Both the position numbers and the translations under genes were made by a program. A stretch of 48,556 bases of DNA from Streptococcus suis (lineage in GTDB: Bacteria > Bacillota > Bacilli > Lactobacillales > Streptococcaceae): NCBI RefSeq assembly GCF_024509555.1, contig NZ_JAMWEL010000017.1, positions 1 through 48,556 of the forward strand, in the 5' to 3' direction. Below the pieces are notes generated by a model that was not told the DNA's origin, made no database searches, and saw only the letters and a list, made by a program, of their open reading frames with translations. Below, piece after piece: positions 1 to 7,998 of the stretch (position 1 is its first letter; the number at the start of each line of letters is the position of its first letter).

Positions 1-30
1 GCCCCCTGTGAGATACGGTAGTCGCTTAGC
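1..30 (+). rRNA. rrf: 5S ribosomal RNA, 3' end only
   Basis: The first 30 bases match the conserved 3' terminus of streptococcal 5S rRNA (ending GGTAGTCGCTTAGC). The rest of the gene, and presumably the 16S and 23S genes, lie upstream of the window. It is followed directly by tRNA-Val, the usual arrangement of a streptococcal rRNA operon with a long trailing tRNA cluster. Confidence 0.85.
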
Positions 31-53
31 AAATTGGAGAGAAATCTCCAAAT

Positions 54-126
54 GGGAGTTTAGCTCAGCTGGGAGAGCATCTGCCTTACAAGCAGAGGGT
101 CAGCGGTTCGATCCCGTTAACTCCCA
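54..126 (+). tRNA. tRNA-Val (TAC)
   Basis: The 7-bp acceptor stem GGGAGTT/AACTCCC, TAGCTCAG D-arm, anticodon loop TTACA with TAC, GGTTCGATCC T-arm and discriminator A are all visible. It is the first of fifteen tRNAs downstream of 5S. Confidence 0.97.
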
Positions 127-128
127 TA

Positions 129-201
129 GGTCCCGTAGTGTAGCGGTTATCACGTCGCCCTGTCACGGCGAAGATCGCGGGTTCGATTCCCGTCGGGACC
201 G
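129..201 (+). tRNA. tRNA-Asp (GTC)
   Basis: Acceptor stem GGTCCCG/CGGGACC, anticodon stem CGCCC/GGGCG-like with GTC in the loop, and discriminator G. It lies two bases after tRNA-Val. Confidence 0.97.
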
Positions 202-246
202 TTGAAACGATTCAATCATCTGTTTCAATTAATATAATTAAGTAAA

Positions 247-319
247 GACTCGTTAGCTCAGTTGGTAGAGCAATTGACTTTTAATCAATGGGTCGCTGGT
301 TCGAGCCCAGCACGAGTCA
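247..319 (+). tRNA. tRNA-Lys (TTT)
   Basis: Acceptor stem GACTCGT/ACGAGTC, anticodon stem TTGAC/ATCAA with loop containing TTT, discriminator A. It is separated from tRNA-Asp by a 45-base AT-rich spacer. Confidence 0.97.
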
Positions 320-322
320 TAT

Positions 323-404
323 GCGGGTTTGGCGGAATTGGCAGACGCACCAGATTTAGGATCTGGCGCTTTCGGGCGTGGGGGTTCAAGTCCCTTAACC
401 CGCA
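323..404 (+). tRNA. tRNA-Leu (TAG)
   Basis: An 82-nt class II tRNA with acceptor stem GCGGGTT/AACCCGC, anticodon TAG, a long variable arm and discriminator A. Confidence 0.97.
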
Positions 405-422
405 TATAAGAAATTTTAATAG

Positions 423-495
423 GCCGGCTTAGCTCAGTTGGTAGAGCATCTGATTTGTAATCAGAGGGTCGCGTGTTCAAGTCATGTAGCCGGCA
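423..495 (+). tRNA. tRNA-Thr (TGT)
   Basis: Acceptor stem GCCGGCT/AGCCGGC, anticodon stem CTGAT/ATCAG with TGT, discriminator A. Confidence 0.97.
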
Positions 496-508
496 TTAAG
501 AAAAGATT

Positions 509-580
509 GCGAACGTAGTTCAGTGGTAGAACACCACCTTGCCAAGGTGGGGGTCGCGGGTTCGAATCCCGTCGTTCGCT
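509..580 (+). tRNA. tRNA-Gly (GCC)
   Basis: Acceptor stem GCGAACG/CGTTCGC, anticodon stem CCACC/GGTGG with GCC, discriminator T. Length 72 nt. Confidence 0.97.
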
Positions 581-587
581 TTGAGAG

Positions 588-671
588 GCCGGGGTGGCGG
601 AACTGGCAGACGCACAGGACTTAAAATCCTGCGATGGCAACATCGTACCGGTTCGATTCCGGTCCTCGGCA
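588..671 (+). tRNA. tRNA-Leu (TAA)
   Basis: An 84-nt class II tRNA with acceptor stem GCCGGGG/CCTCGGC (one G-U pair), anticodon TAA, a long variable arm and discriminator A. Confidence 0.97.
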
Positions 672-685
672 TGCATTTTATAGAA

Positions 686-759
686 GCACCCTTAGCTCAA
701 CTGGATAGAGTACCTGACTACGAATCAGGCGGTTAGAGGTTCGAATCCTCTAGGGTGCA
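686..759 (+). tRNA. tRNA-Arg (ACG)
   Basis: Acceptor stem GCACCCT/AGGGTGC, anticodon stem CTGAC/ATCAG-like with ACG (A34 is expected to be deaminated to inosine), discriminator A. Confidence 0.97.
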
Positions 760-807
760 TTACTCGCTTAATGAAGACATTAGGGGAGGTTTATTTTTAA
801 GTAATAA

Positions 808-881
808 CGGGAAGTAGCTCAGCTTGGTAGAGTACTTGGTTTGGGACCAAGGTGTCGCAGGTTCGAATCCTGTCTTCCCGA
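808..881 (+). tRNA. tRNA-Pro (TGG)
   Basis: Acceptor stem CGGGAAG/CTTCCCG, anticodon stem TTGGT/ACCAA with TGG, discriminator A. Confidence 0.97.
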
Positions 882-891
882 TTATATTTTT

Positions 892-965
892 GGCGGTGTA
901 GCTCAGCTGGCTAGAGCGTCCGGTTCATACCCGGGAGGTCGGGGGTTCGATCCCCTTCGCCGCTA
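892..965 (+). tRNA. tRNA-Met (CAT), elongator type
   Basis: Acceptor stem GGCGGTG pairs with CGCCGCT through a terminal G-U pair; the anticodon is CAT. The anticodon stem lacks the three consecutive G-C pairs of initiator tRNA, and the body resembles the Bacillus elongator tRNA-Met, so I read it as the elongator. Confidence 0.93.
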
Positions 966-979
966 TCATCACTTGTGCT

Positions 980-1053
980 GGACCTTTAGCTCAGCTGGTT
1001 AGAGCTCTCGGCTCATAACCGAGCGGTCGTAGGTTCAAGTCCTACAAGGTCCA
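980..1053 (+). tRNA. tRNA with CAT anticodon, probably tRNA-Ile2 (lysidine-modified)
   Basis: Acceptor stem GGACCTT/AAGGTCC, anticodon loop CTCATAA, discriminator A. It would be called tRNA-Met from the anticodon alone. Its position after tRNA-Met and before tRNA-Ser, and its GGACCTTTAG start, match the Bacillus tRNA-Ile2 whose C34 is converted to lysidine by TilS. The structure is seen; the isoleucine identity is inferred. Confidence 0.9.
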
Positions 1054-1060
1054 TATAAAT

Positions 1061-1150
1061 GGAGGATTACCCAAGTCCGGCTGAAGGGAACGGTCTTGAA
1101 AACCGTCAGGCGTGTAAGAGCGTGCGTGGGTTCGAATCCCACATCCTCCT
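1061..1150 (+). tRNA. tRNA-Ser (TGA)
   Basis: A 90-nt class II tRNA with acceptor stem GGAGGAT/ATCCTCC, anticodon stem CGGTC/AACCG-like with TGA, and a long variable arm. The base in the discriminator position is T, where serine tRNAs usually carry G. Confidence 0.95.
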
Positions 1151-1172
1151 TTATTTTAGAATATATTTTATT

Positions 1173-1245
1173 GGCTCGGTAGCTCAGTTGGTAGAGCAAT
1201 GGATTGAAGCTCCATGTGTCGGCGGTTCGATTCCGTCTCGCGCCA
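1173..1245 (+). tRNA. tRNA-Phe (GAA)
   Basis: Anticodon stem ATGGA/TCCAT with GAA in the loop, normal D and T arms, discriminator A. The acceptor strands GGCTCGG and TCGCGCC pair except for a T-C mismatch at the fourth pair and a G-U at the seventh. Confidence 0.95.
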
Positions 1246-1268
1246 TAACTTGTCCAAGTTACTGTCTT

Positions 1269-1342
<74 letters not shown>

Positions 1343-1354
1343 TTCTATATTAAT

Positions 1355-1442
1355 GGAGAATTACTCAAGAGGCTGAAGAGGACGGTTTGCTAAATCGTTA
1401 GGTCGGGTAACTGGCGCAAGGGTTCGAATCCCTTATTCTCCG
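1355..1442 (+). tRNA. tRNA-Ser (GCT)
   Basis: An 88-nt class II tRNA with acceptor stem GGAGAAT/ATTCTCC, anticodon GCT, a long variable arm and discriminator G. It is the last tRNA of the cluster. Confidence 0.97.
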
Positions 1443-1449
1443 TAGAAAG

Positions 1450-1480
1450 CGAGATTATCTTTTGATATTCTCGTTTTATT
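1450..1480 (+). terminator. terminator of the rRNA-tRNA operon
   Basis: Arms 1450-1459 and 1464-1473 form a ten-base stem with one mismatch around a TTTT loop, followed by a T-rich run. It starts eight bases after the last tRNA and precedes mreC. Confidence 0.8.
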
Positions 1481-1504
1481 GTATCTTTTGATGTGGGTGA
1501 GAGT

Positions 1505-2329
1505 ATGTTTAAGTTTTATAAGTATATAATAGCTATTTTTTTATTCTTTTTTGTTTCAATTTCACTTTTATTTGCTACTTATTCTAACTCAGATAGCTCC
1601 TCATTTGTTGATTCTTCTGTAAGATTTTTTATAAATCCTATTCAGAGAGTTTTGTCAGCACCTGTTGTTTATATTTCAAGTCAGGTTGACCTAATTGATG
1701 ATTTATTTGCTTCCTACTCGGAGAATAGAGAGTTAAAAAGAATATCTTTAGAATTCGATACTTTGAATGCAGAGAACGATTCTTTAAAAAAAGAAAATGA
1801 GTCTTTGAAAGCTAATCTTGAGTTGTCCACGTCTCATCCTGATATTGATTTTTCTGTTGGGGAGGTTCTTGTAAGAACACCAAGTTTGTGGACTAAAGAG
1901 TTGATTATTAATATTGGTGAGTCTTCAAATATTAGTAAGAATACCTTGGTTTTGTCAAATGGTGGAGTTATTGGAACGGTTTCAACGGTTTCAACTGACT
2001 CAGCTGTAATTAAGCTTATTACTAATTCTGATGACTTTACTAAAATACCTGTCAAGATTGGTTCAGGTGATAATGTTGTTTACGGTATTTTATCCGGATA
2101 TGATTTAGATTCAAATACTTTTATAATCAATCAGTTGAATTCTACTTCAGCTATTGAGACTGGTTCATCAGTGGTTACAAGTGACCTAGCTGGTACGCTT
2201 CCTGCTAATTTGAAAATTGGAGAGGTATCTTCTGTTAAAGAAAGTAATGATAGTTTAAATAGAGAAGTTTATATTAAGCCAGCAGCGAATTTCTCTAATA
2301 TTTATTCTGTGTCGGTGGTGAAACAATAA
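1505..2329 (+). CDS. mreC: MreC, rod-shape/peripheral cell wall synthesis scaffold
   Basis: This 274-residue protein is the bitopic MreC partner of MreD. It helps organise peripheral (sidewall-like) peptidoglycan synthesis at the septum of ovoid cocci. One N-terminal membrane segment (about residues 5-25) is followed by a coiled coil rich in Glu, Leu and Asn (about 60-105) and a beta-rich extracellular domain with typical VGEVL and SNGGVIGTV stretches. I chose the ATG at 1505, preceded by GGGTGAG; a GTG at 1493 would add four residues but has no ribosome site. Its stop overlaps the mreD start by one base. There is no mreB, as usual in streptococci. Confidence 0.93.
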   Translation: MFKFYKYIIAIFLFFFVSISLLFATYSNSDSSSFVDSSVRFFINPIQRVLSAPVVYISSQVDLIDDLFASYSENRELKRISLEFDTLNAENDSLKKENESLKANLELSTSHPDIDFSVGEVLVRTPSLWTKELIINIGESSNISKNTLVLSNGGVIGTVSTVSTDSAVIKLITNSDDFTKIPVKIGSGDNVVYGILSGYDLDSNTFIINQLNSTSAIETGSSVVTSDLAGTLPANLKIGEVSSVKESNDSLNREVYIKPAANFSNIYSVSVVKQ

Positions 2330-2850
2330 TGGATTTTAAAAAGAATAGTTTCATGTCTGCACTTGTCATCTTATTTTTGTTCCTTCTTGATGGTCAGTTA
2401 TCTACCTTGTTAACGAATCTTTCACCTGCTTTTACCTCAATCTCTATACATCTGGTATTTATTTATGCGCTTCATAGAATAAATAGAGATTCTTTCCAAC
2501 TTATGTTCATTACTTATATTTTTTTAGGTCTTTTGTATGATATTTATTATTTTAATTTTATAGGTTTTGCTACAAGTTTATTTCCTATGACTATATTACT
2601 AATCTACTTTTTCAATAGGAATGTTTATTTCGTTGGGCTTACAAGATTATTGTCTTTTCTAGTTGTTCTGTTTTTACTAGAGATATTTAGTTTCTTGATA
2701 GCTAGTCTTTTTAATATGACAGATTTGTCAGTTTCTGTATTTGTTTTCTTTAATTTATTACCAACTTTGATTTGCAATCTATTATTATTTTTCCTGACGT
2801 TACCTCTGTTTGAAAATTTCAGTCAGAGGGAACAAGACATAGAAATGTAA
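2329..2850 (+). CDS. mreD: MreD, integral membrane partner of MreC
   Basis: A 173-residue, very hydrophobic protein with about five or six predicted membrane helices, the size and composition of MreD. It acts with MreC in the peripheral wall elongation machinery. Its ATG overlaps the mreC stop (TAATG), so the two are translationally coupled. Its last codons (Asp-Ile-Glu-Met-stop) overlap a WalR-like box that belongs to the next gene. Sequence conservation of MreD is low, so the assignment rests mainly on hydrophobicity, length and position. Confidence 0.88.
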   Translation: MDFKKNSFMSALVILFLFLLDGQLSTLLTNLSPAFTSISIHLVFIYALHRINRDSFQLMFITYIFLGLLYDIYYFNFIGFATSLFPMTILLIYFFNRNVYFVGLTRLLSFLVVLFLLEIFSFLIASLFNMTDLSVSVFVFFNLLPTLICNLLLFFLTLPLFENFSQREQDIEM

Positions 2851-2862
2851 TAATTGCGTAAT
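2846..2862 (+). promoter_or_regulatory. WalR (VicR) box of pcsB copy 1
   Basis: TGTAAT, five bases, then CGTAAT: a direct repeat matching the WalR/VicR consensus TGTWAH-N5-TGTWAH with one mismatch. It overlaps the mreD stop codon. A candidate -10 (TAAGGT, 2892-2897) lies 35 bases after the start of the second half-site. The essential WalRK system is known to control pcsB in streptococci. Confidence 0.7.
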
Positions 2863-2926
2863 ATACTTGCGAAATATTTTTGATAAACTGATAAGGTCAG
2901 AAAGAATAGAGGTGTTATTACTGTTT

Positions 2927-4204
2927 ATGAAAAAGAATATCTTAGCTACTCTTATGTTGAGTACAATTATTTTATCAAATGTTACTTCTTTAACAGTAGT
3001 TTCTGCTAATGATTATGATAGTCAAATTGCAGCACAAGAAAATAAAATTAATGAGATTGCAGCTGAACAGGCTAGTACTCAAGCTCAAGTAGATGAGCTA
3101 CAAGCGAAAGTAAATACAATTCTTGCAGAACAGGCTTCTTTACAAGAAGAGAATACTCGACTGGAAGCTGAGTCTAAAGAGCTAATTGCTGAAATTGAGA
3201 GATTAGCAGCTGATATTGTATCTCGTGATGCTGCTTTGAAAGAACAGGCTAGAAGTGCTCAAACAGACGGTTCTGTATCGAGCTATATTAATACTATTTT
3301 AGATTCAAAATCTATTGTTGATGCAGTTTCCCGTGTTAATGCCATGAATGAAATTGTTTCAGCAAATAATAGAATGTTGGAACAGCAAAAGTCTGATAAG
3401 ATTACAATTGAAGAAAAGCAAAAAGCCAATCAGGAAGCTATTAATACCGTTGAGACTAACTGGAAAAAATTAGATGATGTTGCTCAAGAATTGAAAACTC
3501 AAGAAGCAGCGTTAAAAGTTGCACAGTTATCATTGGCTGCGGAAAAAGCTTCAGCGGAAAATGAAAAAGCTAGTTTGTTGGAGCAAAAAGCAGTAGCTGA
3601 AGAAGCAGCAAGAAAAGCTGCTGAAGAACAAGCAGCTTACCAAGCTCGTCAGGCACAACTTGCTCAACAGCAACAGCAAGCAGTGGCTCCTGTTCAAGCA
3701 GCACCTGCTACAGGAACAGCTATTGAAAACGTTGCTTCAACAACTCCTCAGTCTTCTTCAGTTGAAGTGTCATCTGCACCTGCTTCAACAACAGTATCTA
3801 CTACGTCTGCAACGGCAGCATCTACTGCGAATGTAGCAACTACATCGTCATCAAATTCTTCAGTTGCAGTAAGCAATAGTAGTAGTGCTAATACTTACCC
3901 AGTAGGTCAATGTACATGGGGAGCAAAACAAGCTGCTCCGTGGGTTGGGAACTATTGGGGAAATGCAAACCAATGGTTATACTCAGCTTCAGCTGCTGGC
4001 TTCAGTACGGGTTCAACACCAGTAGTCGGTGCGGTAGCGGTTTGGACTTCAGGTGCTTATGGACATGTGGCAGTTGTTACTGCAGTAAATGGTTCGCAAA
4101 TTCAAGTTGTAGAATCAAATTTTAATGGAAATATGTACGTTGGCAATTTCCGTGGTTGGTTTGATGCAGCAGCAAGTGGAGTTTCAGGCTATATCTATCC
4201 GTAA
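2927..4204 (+). CDS. pcsB: PcsB-type CHAP amidase/endopeptidase, copy 1
   Basis: A secreted 425-residue peptidoglycan hydrolase needed for daughter-cell separation; PcsB works with the FtsEX complex. Visible parts are a signal peptide (about 1-28, cleavage after VVSA), a long coiled coil (about 30-250) with the conserved YINTILDSKSIVDAVSRV segment, an Ala/Gln/Pro then Ser/Thr-rich linker (about 250-320) and a C-terminal CHAP domain. The presumed catalytic residues are Cys329 (GQCTWG) and His380 (YGHVAVV). The ATG at 2927 is 13 bases from AGAGGTG, which is long; an in-frame CTG at 2921 has better spacing. It is paralogous to 8379-9668. Confidence 0.93.
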   Translation: MKKNILATLMLSTIILSNVTSLTVVSANDYDSQIAAQENKINEIAAEQASTQAQVDELQAKVNTILAEQASLQEENTRLEAESKELIAEIERLAADIVSRDAALKEQARSAQTDGSVSSYINTILDSKSIVDAVSRVNAMNEIVSANNRMLEQQKSDKITIEEKQKANQEAINTVETNWKKLDDVAQELKTQEAALKVAQLSLAAEKASAENEKASLLEQKAVAEEAARKAAEEQAAYQARQAQLAQQQQQAVAPVQAAPATGTAIENVASTTPQSSSVEVSSAPASTTVSTTSATAASTANVATTSSSNSSVAVSNSSSANTYPVGQCTWGAKQAAPWVGNYWGNANQWLYSASAAGFSTGSTPVVGAVAVWTSGAYGHVAVVTAVNGSQIQVVESNFNGNMYVGNFRGWFDAAASGVSGYIYP

Positions 4205-4487
4205 ATATGATTTTTTGCTACTTTTTTAACTGTAGTGGATTGATGTCAGTTAACATCTAGAGAACGGGAAAGACATCCATGACGTTTCCGCCCTCACCCA
4301 CAAAATAATGAAAACGAACATAAAGCCCTCACTAGGTGTAACATCTTAGTGAGGGCTTTGTGGTTGACGAGTTAATGATGCTATTCATCGAGGGCAAAAC
4401 TGATCCACTCTACTGACGAGAACCCCAAAACATGCGATAGGCATGAGTATAAAAATACGACTAAAATAATGAACACGGATTGGTCTA
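4205..4487. other. noncoding stretch left of the IS110 remnant
   Basis: No convincing gene. It contains a dyad around 4266-4294 (GGGAAA...TTTCC) and a perfect 13-bp hairpin at 4322-4359. In the transposase frame a stop lies just before 4473, so the missing N-terminal part of the IS110 transposase cannot be recovered from here. It may include the IS110 left-end noncoding region. Confidence 0.4.
4322..4359 (+). terminator. strong hairpin, possible terminator
   Basis: AAAGCCCTCACTA and TAGTGAGGGCTTT form a perfect 13-bp stem with a 12-base loop. It is A-rich before and T-ended after, so it could work in either direction. It is the only strong terminator-like structure after pcsB copy 1, although it sits 118 bases downstream and may belong to the IS110 end. 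Confidence 0.55.
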
Positions 4488-5177
4488 TTGCCTCGGAGTT
4501 TCGTTCCCAATGAAACCATTCAAGAATTGAGGGAGTTGACCAGACAGCGAAAACATTATGTGGAAAGTCGCAATCGAGAAACAAACCGTATCCATAAAAT
4601 TCTTCGGTCAGGTGGTATCAAGCCAACAACCTATATTGAAGATATTATGGGGCTATCTGGACGTAATCTCCTTCAGCTACTGGCTGATGGGACGCCTATC
4701 ACACCTCGCATTGTCCATCAATCCGTTTACACTAGCTTGAAGAAGAAAGTGCCTCAGCTTCTGGAAGCCTTGGACGGTTATTTCTCTGACCATCATCGCT
4801 TCATGTTAAAGCAGTCTTTAGAGATTTATGATTTTTATCAGAAGAAGGTTGAGTTGTTAGAAGAGCGAATGAATATCTATCTATCACAATATGAAAATCA
4901 TGTAGAAATATTGGATTCCATCTCAGGCATTGATGTCATTACAGCTTCTGTTATCATTTCTGAGGTTGGTGTTGACGTGAGTCAGTTTCCTACTGCTAGA
5001 CATTTAGCTTCTTGGGCTGGACTATGTCCAGGTAATAATGAGAGTGTTGGTAAGAAACGAAGTACCAAGATTCGACACGGAAATTCTTATTTGAAGAAAT
5101 GTTTATGCCAAGCCGCTTTCGCTATCAAAAAACAAAAAGGTAGTCCCCTAGCCAATATCATGAAGTTAAGCATTTAA
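4488..5177 (+). pseudogene. IS110-family transposase remnant
   Basis: A 229-residue reading frame covering the middle and C-terminal part of an IS110/IS116/IS902-type recombinase. It starts within the segment following the DEDD domain (SFVPNETIQELRELTRQRK) and includes the helix-hairpin-helix-like SISGIDVITASVIISEVG and the LASWAGLCPGNNES and KIRHGNSYLKKCL motifs of the C-terminal domain. Full IS110 transposases are about 400 residues; here the N-terminal DEDD catalytic domain is absent, and the C-terminus stops early after NIMKLSI. The apparent start is a TTG without a good ribosome site. It is certainly inactive. Confidence 0.85.
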
Positions 5178-5460
5178 ATAATTAAAGGAACTATTCCCGT
5201 CCGAGCAATTGATGACCAAACGGGAATAGTTTTTGTATTTAGGGCGCACAAAAAGGATGTTTTTTAACCCAATTTTTCAACTATTATGTTACTCTATAAG
5301 TGAAGCTTACAGGTACCTTGCTTCTTATCTTTCTTTGGAATGTTCGATTAGGTCGGACGATGGATAAATGTTTGGCAATGTAGGTTTCCAATTGGAAGGA
5401 AGAGAGTTTGTTTCTACGAAATTTTCGACAAGCATAAACAGCGTCTGAAAAACAAATCCT
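5178..5460. other. noncoding stretch between IS110 and IS982 remnants
   Basis: I see no gene. It begins with a terminator-like inverted repeat (5189-5231) and otherwise holds unassigned AT-rich sequence up to the IS982 left end at 5461. Confidence 0.5.
5189..5236 (+). terminator. terminator-like inverted repeat after IS110 remnant
   Basis: AACTATTCCCGT (5189-5200) and ACGGGAATAGTT (5220-5231) are perfect 12-base arms around a 19-base loop, followed by TTTTG. Confidence 0.6.
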
Positions 5461-6462
5461 ACCCGTTGTGCTAGTTAATTCTAGCCAAATAAAAAAACTT
5501 TGCGTATCATAAACTCAAAACAACCACGAAATGAGGGAATGATATGCAAAGCCAACATTATTATCTCGCAAATCCCAATCAAACACAAGTTATTTTTTCA
5601 AAAATCTTGATCCAAGTTCTCGCTTTATATGAGCGATTTGTTCCCCATGAGGTTCAAAATCGGCGAAACATCCACCTACAAAAACAGTCTGATGTCGTTG
5701 TTATCGCTAGCTATCTTTGGACAATTCAAGAGGGCTGCCGGACGACAAGTGCTATTTACCGTGCCATTCGTCATAATCACTTCCCTGACAACTTCCCAGA
5801 ACTGCCGTATCTGTCAAAATCTTGCTCAAAGTATTCAGCGTATACGCTATTATATGGTCTTAGATTTTTATCAAACCTGCTCGTTCGGCTTGATTGACAG
5901 CTTTCCTTGTGCACTATGTCACCCCATTCGCAACATGAGAGCTACATTGTTATCAGAGGTGGCAGACATTGGCTATAATGCGACTAAGAAAATCCATTAT
6001 TATGGCTTGAAATTTTCAGTTCTTGTCAGCGATAGTGGGTTTCCTATTGATTATGTTGTCACACCCGTATCTATTTATGATGGCAATGTTGCTTTGGAGC
6101 TGCTTGAAAATAGCCCATTTCCAATCGTTTATGGAGATAAAGGATATGTGGATAGACAGACAAAGGCAGCGTTAGCAGACTGTGGTATCCAGTTAATTTC
6201 TCAACTCAGAAAAAACTTGATGGGTTATTCATGGCTAGAAAATTACAAAATAAGTCGATTGAGGAAACCAGTGGAGACCGTATTTTCTAGCTTAGAGCAG
6301 TTTGGAATGGAGGCTTTACGTTGCCGAAACATTCAGGCGCTCAAATTTAAGACAGAAGCTATATTACTTATCTATTCTCTTTTGCTTAAAAGCAGTCATA
6401 CTGAATTTGGTATCAGCTTAAAATATTCCCTTGCTTACGCTTGATTAGCTAGCACAACGGGT
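5461..6462 (+). mobile_element. IS982-family insertion sequence, complete ends, broken gene
   Basis: A 1002-bp element bounded by inverted repeats. The left end (5461-5479) and the reverse complement of the right end share ACCCGTTGTGCTAG and then TAAT, with one mismatch in 19 bases. The ends and the encoded transposase fit the IS982 family. I found no convincing target-site duplication. It lies between IS110 and IS4 remnants. Confidence 0.85.
5544..6444 (+). pseudogene. IS982-family transposase, frameshifted
   Basis: The N-terminal part (from MQSQHYYLANPNQTQV, 5544) and the C-terminal part lie in different frames that overlap at 5629-5897. Typical family similarity runs in the first frame to about SNLLV and resumes in the +1 frame at GLIDSFPCALCHPIRN, so one frameshift lies near 5880-5895. 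The second part keeps IS982 motifs such as GYNATKKIHYYGLKFS, VYGDKGYV and RKPVETVFSSLEQFG. IS982 transposases are normally made from one uninterrupted frame, so I treat this as inactivation rather than programmed frameshifting. Confidence 0.85.
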
Positions 6463-6530
6463 AAATCTTATAAATCTGTTTTAACTTTGATATTTTAATA
6501 GCAACGTGTGAGGTTAGCCATTTACAAACA

Positions 6531-6935
6531 TTAAAATTGATAAAGTGAGCGTAGATTTTTTGGAGAATCCCTTCCTTCTTTTTTTGCATGAAAATGAGTC
6601 AGACCGATACTGTATTTTAGGTCACGAAAACTGGTCTCTATGCCCCATCTGTAGGCATAGAGATCTTTTAATTTTTCTGGAGAATAATTGGTGTTTGTCA
6701 CCAAAGTTTCAAAGAAACCTGGCTTGATTTCGAGACGCACCATTCGAAAATGAAGTTCGTAAAACAGGGGTGGATCACTTTTTTGGCTAGAGCTTGGTAG
6801 AAAGTCAAAGGGTGTGCGATTAGGTAAACAGCGATAGTGATTAGGAAAATTTTGATACTGTTGTTTCATCTCATTGGTCTGTTTCCGACAGATGTTTAGG
6901 TCAAATTTTTCATCAAAACAAGGGGTGTCAGGGAG
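6531..6935 (-). pseudogene. IS4-family transposase fragment
   Basis: The minus strand encodes a fragment with the YREK signature of IS4-family DDE transposases: in LYAYRWGIETSFRDLKY the Y, R, E and K have the expected 2-3-6 spacing, and IETSFRDLKYSIGL carries the third acidic residue. It is readable from about 6935 (DTPCFDEKFDLNICRK) to about 6585; beyond the HAKKEG motif the frame runs into unrelated sequence. The N-terminal two thirds and the C-terminus are missing. It abuts the ISL3 remnant on the same strand. Confidence 0.75.
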
Positions 6936-7072
6936 GTTAAATCCTGATTTCGCTGTCGGAGTTCATCTGAGTAGGATAGGAGTTTTCTAGGATTTCCTTG
7001 TTAGTCAAATGCATGCGAAACATAGGGCGATGAAATCGTTTATCGCTGAGTTTACGGCTATCTTGTTGAAGT

Positions 7073-7124
7073 AAATCAGTCCGGTGGACTGATTTAGCCT
7101 GAGCCTAGAAATAAGAAAGCGAGG
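7073..7124 (-). repeat. REP-like hairpin repeat A
   Basis: A perfect 10-bp hairpin (AAATCAGTCC, GGT, GGACTGATTT at 7073-7095) followed by AGCCTGAGCCTAGAAAT and a purine-rich tail ending in GCGAGG. It is inserted in the ISL3 transposase between the codons for RYWK and QQDS. The conserved core is shared with repeats at 7267-7320 and 7999-8055. Confidence 0.75.
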
Positions 7125-7266
7125 TTTCCAGTAGCGTTTCAAAGCACGGTATTCGTGCGATTTTCTGTCGAATTGATTCATAATTTGAATACGGATACGG
7201 TTCATAGCTCGACTAAGGTGTTGCACGATATGAAAGCTATCGAGTACTATCTTGGCATTTGGGAGT

Positions 7267-7320
7267 GAAACAGTCTGGGAATAGACTGTTTCAGCCTGAG
7301 CCTTGAAATGGGAGGGCGAA
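7267..7320 (-). repeat. REP-like hairpin repeat B
   Basis: A 10-bp hairpin (GAAACAGTCT, GGGAAT, AGACTGTTTC at 7267-7292) followed by AGCCTGAGCCTTGAAAT and GGGAGGGCGAA. It has the same orientation and layout as repeat A and also interrupts the ISL3 gene. Confidence 0.75.
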
Positions 7321-7998
7321 GGGTATAGGCAATTTGTAGTAGGGACTAAACATAACCATGGTGATCACTTTGACCCGATTTTTAACTTTCTAGGATAGCG
7401 TAGAAAGTGGTTTCGGATGGTTCCTTGAGTTCTTACACAAAGGATAGCAATGACGTTTAGGGAGTTGAAATCTTGAGCGATAAAGCTCATCTTCCCCTTC
7501 TTGAAGGCAGCTCAACCAGTCTATCCCCAGACTGTTTGACTCCCAACTCATCACCTCAGGTAAGGTATTCCAATCCGTTTCAAACTTGAACTCATTTAGC
7601 TTTCGACTAACTGATGATGTTGAGATAGATAGCCTGTGTGCAATATGTGTCATTGCTTGATTTTCGATGAGTAATTGGGCGATTTTCTGGTTAACAGAGA
7701 CAGATACTTGGTGGTTTTTCTTGACAAGAGGAGTTTCAGCGACAGCCGTTTTCCCACAATCTTTACACTTGAAGCGACGCTTTCGAAGACGGATAAGCAG
7801 TGGGAAACTAGCAGTTTCTAGATAGGGGATTTTGGAGGCTTTTTGGAAATCGTATTTAGCCATTTGTCCCTTGCAGGAGGGACATTTAGGGGCTATGTAA
7901 TCCAAGTGACCGTGGAGTTCTAAGTGAGTTCCTAGGTCATATTCATTAGAGATAGTAATATTTTTGTCTTTAATTCTGAGCAAATTTGTGATAAGAGC

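Noticed and set aside
4381..4584. 67-codon minus-strand frame at the IS110 left side
   Set aside because: It is the antisense shadow of the transposase remnant and flanking noncoding DNA.
5544..6444. Programmed frameshifting of the IS982 transposase
   Set aside because: IS982 transposases are normally a single frame, and I see no convincing slippery heptamer at the junction. A simple inactivating frameshift is more likely.
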